From CAYVUI01 sp964454745 (GTDB taxonomy: Bacteria > Planctomycetota > Phycisphaerae > Sedimentisphaerales > Anaerohalosphaeraceae), in contig CAYVUI010000019.1 of NCBI GenBank assembly GCA_964454745.1, positions 1 through 44,431 of the forward strand: 44,431 nt of DNA, in the 5' to 3' direction. Numbering within the stretch: position 1 is the first letter of the stretch; each line of letters opens with the position of its first letter. Under the pieces are notes generated by a model. The model saw only the letters and a program-made list of their open reading frames with translations. It was not told the origin of the DNA and made no database searches. A program made the position numbers and the translations under genes. Of this stretch, positions 15,874-23,000 are shown one piece after another.

Positions 15874-17535
15874 GTGTTGTCAGTACATGCAGAACAAGGC
15901 GGTGTTGATTTTGGATACGCAGGCGTACACAAGGGACGCAGGGCGGGGGCGAATCTGAAGTTTAGCCGCGGGGACATTTTGTTCGGGCTGATGTGCCTTG
16001 TGCTTTTGGCGGGCGCGCTGATTCCGCTGCCGGGTCTGGCGCTGGATTTTGGCTGGATCCTGGTGCTTAGCCTTGGACTGGGACTGGGCTTGATGTGTTT
16101 GTTTCTGCGTGATACGGCGCAGGCGGATGGATTGGGGATGCTGCTGTTTTTGTGGTCGCTGGGTCATATCTGGGCGGTTGCTGCGACAGCAAGGAGTTTG
16201 TTCGTGGAAAAGAGCGGCGGTGCGATTCTTGCACTGTGCGGTCAGTTAACCGAGCCGGCGGGCATGGCGGGCGTTCTTGGCATTGTCGGGGGGATGATCC
16301 TTGCGGGACTGGTGAGCCTGGCGGTGGTCGGCGGGATTGTCAGCCGGCGGAGCCGTGAATTTCAGGAGGAGATTGTACCGTTAAAGCGGATCGGACTTGA
16401 GACCGACCTGAACGCCGGGTTGATCGACGTCGAGGACAAACAGCGGCTGGAAACGCAGCTTATGGGACAGGCGAATTTCTTTTTGAACCTGCCGCGTGCG
16501 TGGCGGGTGCTGGTGTGCGATATGGTGATCTCGCTGATGATCCTGACGGTGCTGGGTGTGCAGGCGGCTATGAGCGGGCTTATGACGACGATGCCGGGGC
16601 CGTACGTAATGGAGATTCATATTTCGCAATGCGGGGGAGCGAGTTTGCTCTTTGCGGGGATTTCGATGCTGCTTGGCTGGACGGTGGCGGGCCTGACGGG
16701 ACGAGGCGGGATGCGGCGGCTGGACAATACAAAGGCCGGAAAAGAAACGGGCGGAAACGGCGCAAGAAAGAGCCGGAAGATCAAGATTGTAAGCCGTGAG
16801 AGCCGCAAGCAGGATGTGGTTGAGCTGCTGAACCCGGAATCGTGCCTGCCGGCAGGACCGGGACCGTTGACTTTGAAGGCAGAGGGGAAAAGGGATGAAT
16901 CCATTACGGTGGAGCTGGATGAGAAGGCGTGCGAGGATTATTTTGTGAAAGGACCACGGGAGAGATACGAGGGGGTGGAGTCTGTGTTTGAACGATTTGA
17001 CTCGGCGGATGCGTATTTTAGCCGGATTCGCGATTTGATTCTTGCCTACCCGGACAAGGGCCAGACGACGGCTCTTTGTGCCCAGCGGTGGGATGCGCTG
17101 CCGATCCGGGCGGTGTTTCATATCGCCCTGTCGCTAAGTGAGGCCAACCAGCGGACACTGCTGATCGATATGGACCCGGTGCGAAGTGCGCTGGCCAAGG
17201 CGTTTGATGTGCGGCCGCAGGCGTTTTCGGACGGACCGGCGGTGACGTGCCTGGATTCGATCTCGATCTGGTCGTGCGAGGGGATTGACGGCTATACGGC
17301 CGAGGCGCTGGGGGAGGTCGCCGAGCGGTATCGGCATGATTTTGACCAGGTGATCCTGTATGCCCCGAACCTTGCGACGATGGCGAGCCCGGTGCATTTG
17401 ACGCGGGCGGCGAATACGGCTATTGTCTTTGCGAAAGAGCCGGAGGATTCGCGGGTGATGTATGGACTGTTTCAGGCGTCACCATGCCGGGTGCCGGGTG
17501 TGATGTACAGCCCGGAACAGGCGATTGAGGGATAA
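15874..17535 (+). CDS. Degenerate FlhA membrane domain fused to a BY-kinase/MinD-like domain
   Basis: A 553-residue protein without a close match that I know. Residues 30-280 look like the FlhA (FHIPEP) membrane domain: RGDILFGLMCLVLL, LIPLPGLALDFGWIL, about eight hydrophobic segments, and at 177-185 TDLNAGLID, the FlhA family hallmark. Against Salmonella FlhA (numbering from memory) the charged residues R94, K203, D208 and D249 correspond to H98, K171, E176 and D216, so two are altered. After a basic linker (280-365) comes a domain resembling BY-kinase/MinD ATPases: SADAYFSRIRDLIL (377-390), TLLIDMDP (428-435, Walker A'-like) and FDQVILYAPN (490-499). The expected P-loop at about 404-413 reads QRWDALPIRA and is lost. 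The export-substrate-binding FlhA C-terminal domain is absent. The start is GTG 15874, or TTG 15877, which is better spaced from GGAG. A regulatory or structural pseudo-FlhA is possible; a canonical flhA must exist elsewhere if the flagellum is functional. Confidence 0.72.
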   Translation: MLSVHAEQGGVDFGYAGVHKGRRAGANLKFSRGDILFGLMCLVLLAGALIPLPGLALDFGWILVLSLGLGLGLMCLFLRDTAQADGLGMLLFLWSLGHIWAVAATARSLFVEKSGGAILALCGQLTEPAGMAGVLGIVGGMILAGLVSLAVVGGIVSRRSREFQEEIVPLKRIGLETDLNAGLIDVEDKQRLETQLMGQANFFLNLPRAWRVLVCDMVISLMILTVLGVQAAMSGLMTTMPGPYVMEIHISQCGGASLLFAGISMLLGWTVAGLTGRGGMRRLDNTKAGKETGGNGARKSRKIKIVSRESRKQDVVELLNPESCLPAGPGPLTLKAEGKRDESITVELDEKACEDYFVKGPRERYEGVESVFERFDSADAYFSRIRDLILAYPDKGQTTALCAQRWDALPIRAVFHIALSLSEANQRTLLIDMDPVRSALAKAFDVRPQAFSDGPAVTCLDSISIWSCEGIDGYTAEALGEVAERYRHDFDQVILYAPNLATMASPVHLTRAANTAIVFAKEPEDSRVMYGLFQASPCRVPGVMYSPEQAIEG

Positions 17536-17553
17536 TAAAAACCTATCTGCAGA

Positions 17554-19872
17554 TCACATCAGGCCAGCAAACTGCTGCTGGATGAGGGAGAGGTTTCTCT
17601 CCAGCCGGGCGTATTTCATGACGAGGCGCTGCTCGACATCTTCGAGGCGGCTTTCTTCGTCGAAAATCTGATCCGTCAGGCGGTCAATCTTGTCGGTGAT
17701 GCTGTCCCTTAGGATCGGAACGCGGCCGGTATCGCTGTCGAGCATGTCTTCGACGGCTTCTTCGAGTTCCCCGGCGAAGCCCTGCTTGATGCTGATGGTC
17801 GCGGTCAGCGGTGTGCCGGAGGTTTTGGTGGCATCAACGGTCAGCGAGAGGCTGTTTTCGGGATTGTCGTCGCCTGAGCCATCGATGTAATAGGTACCCC
17901 CATCTACACTAATGGTCATATCGCGCCACTCGGTTTCGCCCTGGAGGCGGATTTTTGCGGAGGTAACCGCGGAGCCGTCGCCGAGGACCGAGACTTCGTA
18001 GACGCCCGGGTCGGTGAGGGTTTCGCTGGCGTAATAGAACTTGATGCTGTCCGAGCTGCTCGAACCGGCCTTTTTGGCGCCGAGCAATTTCAGGACGTCG
18101 GCGTAGTTTTCGTTGATGGCTTCGTCGAATTTGCTGCCATCGAGCTTGACGGTTCCATCGTTCTGTACCTCGATGCCGATGTCTTCGGGCATGATGAAAC
18201 TGTCGGCGTCGGTGAAACCGGTGGTGGTCGAGGAGAACGGGGAACGGAGAATCTGCTCGATCACGGTCAGGGAGTATTCGCCGTAGAGCAGGCCGACGGT
18301 TTCGGTTTCGGCGTCATAGTCGGCGTTGTTGTTGAAGAAGTCCACGATTTTGTTGTATTCATCGACGAGGGCCTGGACGTTGCCTTTGAGGTCCTCGGTA
18401 TCGCGGGTGAGGGTGACGTCGATCTTGTCATATTCGTCGGTGGTTTTGTCGTAAGTAAGATTGTTGAGCTTCAGGGTGACGCCCTGGATGACGTCATCGA
18501 CGGTGTTGGTGCTTCGGCTGATCCAGCCCTGCTCGGTCTTGGCGTGGGTGCCGTCGAGTGTGCCGGTGTTGAAGGTAATCAGGTCGCCGGAGCCCTGCTG
18601 GGTGTTGAACTGGATGGTAAGGGTGCCGGCGGTGTTGAGGCCGTCACCGACGACTGTGATATCGCCCGCGTTTACGTTACTGAGCGCTTCGAGGGCGGCC
18701 TGTATGGTGGCGGCATCGGCATCATGGGCGATCGCGCCGGTGGTTTCGCCTTCGTAGGTCAGGGTGTATGAACCGGACGTGGACGCGGCGGTGGTGGTGA
18801 TCTGCGCGGCGAACGGCGGGTAATCGTCGACGCGCAGGAGGGAATCCTGTGCGCTTTGGGTTTCGAGGAAGGTGGACTGGTCCAGCGAGGCGATATTGGC
18901 CGCGGTGGAACCGCCCTGTGTGAACTGTGTAAAGGCAGCTAAATCTCCCTGGTTGGTTACGCCGTCATAGGCTTCGAGAGACAGAGTTGTCAGGCTTGCC
19001 CCTGTCGTGGTATCCGTGATCTTAATGATTCCATCGGAATACTTCGCAACCGCGGCCCCGTCATAGGCGTCATTGATGCCGTCGATCAGGTGGCCAATGG
19101 TTGTGTCATCATCTACCGTGAATGAAGAGCTTACCGCGTTGCCGTCATGATCCGTACCCGAAATGAGAATGCTATCAAAGGGGCCTAATGTATCGTACAG
19201 GTCCAGTTCCCGCAGCTTGATATCTTCCGAGGCATTGCTGCCGTTGTAGAGCAGCTCGGTATCGGCCTTCCAGACCTCGGTATTCTCGGTATTGATGGTG
19301 ACCTGGTAATCGCTTCCGCTTTCGCGGCCGCTGAGGACGAGGTGGTAGATGCCGTCGCTGCCGTTGTCGTACTTGAGGATGCTGGCGTCGACGCCGGGAT
19401 TGTCCGGGTCGTTGTTAATCAGGCCGACGAGGTCTTCGAGGGTGGTATTGGCATCGGTGGTGATGACGAGTTCTTCGTTGTTGTAGGAGAAGATGAAGTT
19501 GCCGGCACCGACCTTGGAGGATTCATACTTGTAGCCGTCGTGGACCCAGCGTTCGGTGGTGGCGAGCTGCTTGACCTGAACGGAGTGACTGCCCTCGATG
19601 GCGTTGGAATTGGCTGTGGCGGAGATAATGTCGGAATCGCTGGAGGTGGTCTCGAAGGATTTGAGCTGGCTGCTGTCGGAGAGGGCCTGTGCCTTGGATT
19701 TGAAGCTGGACAGGACGCTGTTTAATTCGCTGACGGCGCCCTTTTTCTGCTCGCTCTCCTGGACCTTTGTCTCATAGGTGCGCAGACGGCGGCGTTCAAT
19801 TTCCATGAGCTGCTGGACGAGCGCCCCGGTGTCAATCCCTGTATTTAATCCTGGCAATCTAAGTTCAGGCAT
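17554..19872 (-). CDS. fliD: Flagellar filament cap / hook-associated protein FliD with extra domains
   Basis: A 772-residue FliD, longer than the usual 450-650. The N-terminal D0 region (PGLNTGIDTGALVQQLMEIE, residues 8-27, then a coiled coil to about 70) and the C-terminal coiled coil (about 705-772, ending SLIQQQFAGLM) are typical. Residues about 220-300 resemble a flagellin-hook IN motif (DSILISGTDHDGNAVSSSF). Residues about 362-440 contain an extra beta domain of the kind repeated in planctomycete surface proteins: SGSYTLTYEGETTGAI, AATIQAALEALSNV, TLTIQFNTQQGSG. Another insert spans about 604-697. FliD folds the filament at its tip and is surface-exposed. It has a good ribosome site (GAAAGGGGT). 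It lies 166 bases downstream of the giant glycosyltransferase on the same strand and ends 18 bases from the convergent FlhA-like gene. Confidence 0.92.
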   Translation of the reverse strand: MPELRLPGLNTGIDTGALVQQLMEIERRRLRTYETKVQESEQKKGAVSELNSVLSSFKSKAQALSDSSQLKSFETTSSDSDIISATANSNAIEGSHSVQVKQLATTERWVHDGYKYESSKVGAGNFIFSYNNEELVITTDANTTLEDLVGLINNDPDNPGVDASILKYDNGSDGIYHLVLSGRESGSDYQVTINTENTEVWKADTELLYNGSNASEDIKLRELDLYDTLGPFDSILISGTDHDGNAVSSSFTVDDDTTIGHLIDGINDAYDGAAVAKYSDGIIKITDTTTGASLTTLSLEAYDGVTNQGDLAAFTQFTQGGSTAANIASLDQSTFLETQSAQDSLLRVDDYPPFAAQITTTAASTSGSYTLTYEGETTGAIAHDADAATIQAALEALSNVNAGDITVVGDGLNTAGTLTIQFNTQQGSGDLITFNTGTLDGTHAKTEQGWISRSTNTVDDVIQGVTLKLNNLTYDKTTDEYDKIDVTLTRDTEDLKGNVQALVDEYNKIVDFFNNNADYDAETETVGLLYGEYSLTVIEQILRSPFSSTTTGFTDADSFIMPEDIGIEVQNDGTVKLDGSKFDEAINENYADVLKLLGAKKAGSSSSDSIKFYYASETLTDPGVYEVSVLGDGSAVTSAKIRLQGETEWRDMTISVDGGTYYIDGSGDDNPENSLSLTVDATKTSGTPLTATISIKQGFAGELEEAVEDMLDSDTGRVPILRDSITDKIDRLTDQIFDEESRLEDVEQRLVMKYARLERNLSLIQQQFAGLM

Positions 19873-19945
19873 TGGGTTACCCCTTTCAATTCTGTCGGGC
19901 CGGACCTTCCAATCCGGTACCTACTTTCTTTTCGACATCCTGGAC

Positions 19946-19973
19946 ATTCAAGATAATCATTTCAGCCTGTCAA
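19946..19973 (-). promoter_or_regulatory. Possible sigma-70-type promoter of fliD
   Basis: On the minus strand, TTGACA (19968-19973) and TTGAAT (19946-19951) are separated by 16 bases, about 75 bases before the fliD ATG. The -35 is perfect; the -10 has four of six consensus bases. No sigma-54 core or good sigma-28 sequence is seen in this 166-base gap. fliD could alternatively be read from the upstream glycosyltransferase gene. Confidence 0.35.
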
Positions 19974-20038
19974 ATAAAATGAATGCCGCGTCTGATAATA
20001 TGCTTCTTTTTTGCTAACGGATTGTTTTTAATCGTCAC

Positions 20039-23000
20039 TTATTTATTCTCTACTCTTTTGCTTTGTATTTGACTCCGATTACCGGGGCTGTTTTTACATT
20101 CCCTGATTTCCCTTGCCCCGGCACGGGCGGCGGAAGCGGAGCCATTATTTTGTATCTCTGTATTCATTATCGGACCTTTTGCCTGGAGATTCAGGAGTTT
20201 TTCGCGGTATTTTTTTGCCTTTTCAATGAAGGGCTGCTCGTAATTGCCCTTGTAAGTCTGTGCGTGCCGTTCAAAGGTCTGCGCGATGTATTCATAGTAG
20301 GTAAGCTGCCGCTGGAAGGGATCGGCGATGTCTTTGATCGGGGGACAGAGCACTTCCGGGGGATAGATCCTTGTCATGTCTTCAAGGGCCGCGGCAATGG
20401 CGGTATGCTTGGATTGGAAATCGAGCGATTTGCCGGACTGCATCCTGCGGTAGATGTAGGGCGGACAATCGTCCACGCGTTTGCACTTGCTCTTACCGGC
20501 AACGCGGGTCAGCCAGACGAAATCTTCCGGGTTGTCGACCTCGGGATAGAAGCCGTGATGTTTAAAGAGATACTTGGTCCGCAGTGTCCCGGCGTTAACA
20601 GGGATCAGCCCCCTGCCGTTGGCGAACAACAGCGCGGGCAGGTCTTGCTGGTGCGGCTGGTAGTCGGGGTACTCCCAGCACTGGCCGGTGGAATTGCCGT
20701 TTTCGTCGACCAGGAGCATTTGCTTTGGATAGAAATGGTCGTACTCTGGATGATCGACGGCATACTCGATCATTTTTTCGAGATAATCCGGGGCCAGCCA
20801 GTCGTCGGAATCGAGACCGAGCAGATAAACGGACTGGGCCTGCTCAATCGCATGATTGATCGCGGCGGCGGTGCCGGCATGTTCCTGTCGGATGTACCGG
20901 ATTCTCGGGTCGTCGTACTGCGCAATGATTTGCGGCGTTTCATCGGTGCTTCCGTCGTCGATGATGAGCAGTTCAAAATGGGGATATGTCTGGTTTGAAA
21001 CGGAATCCACGGCCTGGCGGATATATTTTGCATGGTTGTATGTGGGCATGTATATTGTTACAAAGGCGTTTAGCTTGACCTTGTCTTTGTTCATCCTGTA
21101 AATTTCATTAAACCCTACATTCTCAAGCACCCAGAGAACCCTTTGCTCATCGGACGCATTTTGGATCTGCGGGGGAAATTGCTCCGATTCGTACATCTTT
21201 TCCTGCGCAAGCAATGCGAGGCACATAAAATTCTGAACGCGGGGGTCCTGTTCTGCAATTTTGGCAATTTCCCGGAATACGTAATCGCAGGGAGATTTCT
21301 GCCCTCGATATCCAGGCATATTTGATCTGCGGAGAATTGCCCGGCACTTCGCATACGCATGGGAAAGTTTGGCAATCACCATTTTCTTGAGATTGTACAC
21401 ATGGCCCGTGGACAGTCCGCGGTAATAATAGAACGGCTGATCGACGAAATGGAGTTTTGTGACCTCTTCCATCTTGTAGATGATGTCCTTGTCTTCGGCG
21501 GCATCCAGTGAACAGTCGTGACCTTCCGTTCGCAGGTAGTCCCTGAATTTGAAGGTTCGAAGTGCACTGACACAGTCGTTTTCGAGGTTGGTCTGTCCCT
21601 CAGGCACCCTTCGGCAGTAGCCGAGGGTTTCGGGCTTTAGCTGTTCATCGCAAATGATAAACTGCGAGTAGATAAATCCGCACTCCGGACGCTTTTGGTG
21701 CTCACGGAACATGGTTTCCAGGGTTTCAGGTTTCAGGGAGTCGTCGCTGTCAAAGATGCAGAAATACGGGGCATTTACCTGCTGGATACCGGTGACGGCG
21801 GTAGGACAGACGCCGCGGTTTTGTTGATGGCGGACCAATTCGATACGCGGATCGGACAAGTAGGGCTTGATGACCTCAAGGCTCTCATCCGTCGAGGCAT
21901 CGTCCACGATAATGAGCTGGAAGTTTTGCAGGGTTTGCTTCTGGATGCATTCAATCGCTTCGGCAAGGTAGGGCGCCTTATTGTAGTTTCGCATGACAAT
22001 TGCGAAGTCCGGGCCTTTTGCATAGTGCCTTCGGACAATTGTGTCTTTGTTTTGCCCGTAGAGTTCGCGAATCTTTTTATCCTCGGCTTGTTTTGTGCCG
22101 GCGGATTTTTCGAGGCTTTCCGGGCTGTCAAGATAGAGCCCGAGGATTTTAGGAATCCGGCGGATTTGGTGGGTCTGGGAGACGCGGAGGAAAAATTCGT
22201 AGTCTCCGCAGACTTTCAGGTCCGGATCGAAGTAGCCGTATTCCTTGTGCAGAGATTTTCGCCACATCGGCTGGGGACCGAGGAAGTATCTTTCGAGCAG
22301 GATTTTTCGGCGGAAATCAGGCTGCCAGGAGCTCACAGAGCTGATCGTCTTGTTTTGCCAGGCCTGGTTTTCCTGCGAAGTCACGAAAAAGTGGGAGTAG
22401 ACAACGGCTGTGGACGGATCGGTTTCGAGCTCGGCGGCGAGGATTTCGAGCATGCGCGGGTGATGGCGGTCGTCGGTGTTGGCATTGGTGATGTACTTGC
22501 CGGAGGCAGCCTTGATGCCGCGGTTCCAGGCGGCGTAAATGCCTTCTCGTTTGGCCGTTCGAATGTACTTGATATGTCCGTATTTCTGCTTGTATTGATC
22601 AATAATTGCGGCCTCGTTTTCCGGCGAGGCACTGTCGACGATGATGATCTCCATTTTGCCCTGCTGGAAAAGGGACTGTTCGACCAGGTCCTGGAGGCAG
22701 CCGCGGATGAATTTTTCGGAGGCGTATGTCGATACAATCGCGGAGACGAGATACGGATATTCCTCCGAATCGCCGGTCGATCCAGGAAGGAGAGATTGCG
22801 TGCTTTGAGGTTCGCCCTGGATGCACCTGCTGACGGAACGGGCGGCTTTGGACCATGAAAATTTGCGTGCCCTGAGCAGACAGCGTTTTTGCATGAGCCG
22901 GCGGTTTTCCATATCCTCGATCAGTAGTATCGTTTGGGCCAGGACCATGGGCTGGTCCGGCGGGAAATATAAGGCGGCATCGCCGGCGACTTCCGGATGC

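Noticed and set aside
17536..17553. Possible bidirectional terminator between the FlhA-like gene and fliD
   Set aside because: Only 18 bases separate the two stop codons and no stem with a T-run is visible.
19873..20038. Sigma-54 or sigma-28 promoter for fliD
   Set aside because: No GG-N10-GC core on the minus strand and no convincing sigma-28 match; only a moderate sigma-70-type pair.
21695..22858. Long open frame (387 codons) antisense to the giant glycosyltransferase
   Set aside because: A shadow of the sense-strand GT2 domains; no independent ribosome site or known family.
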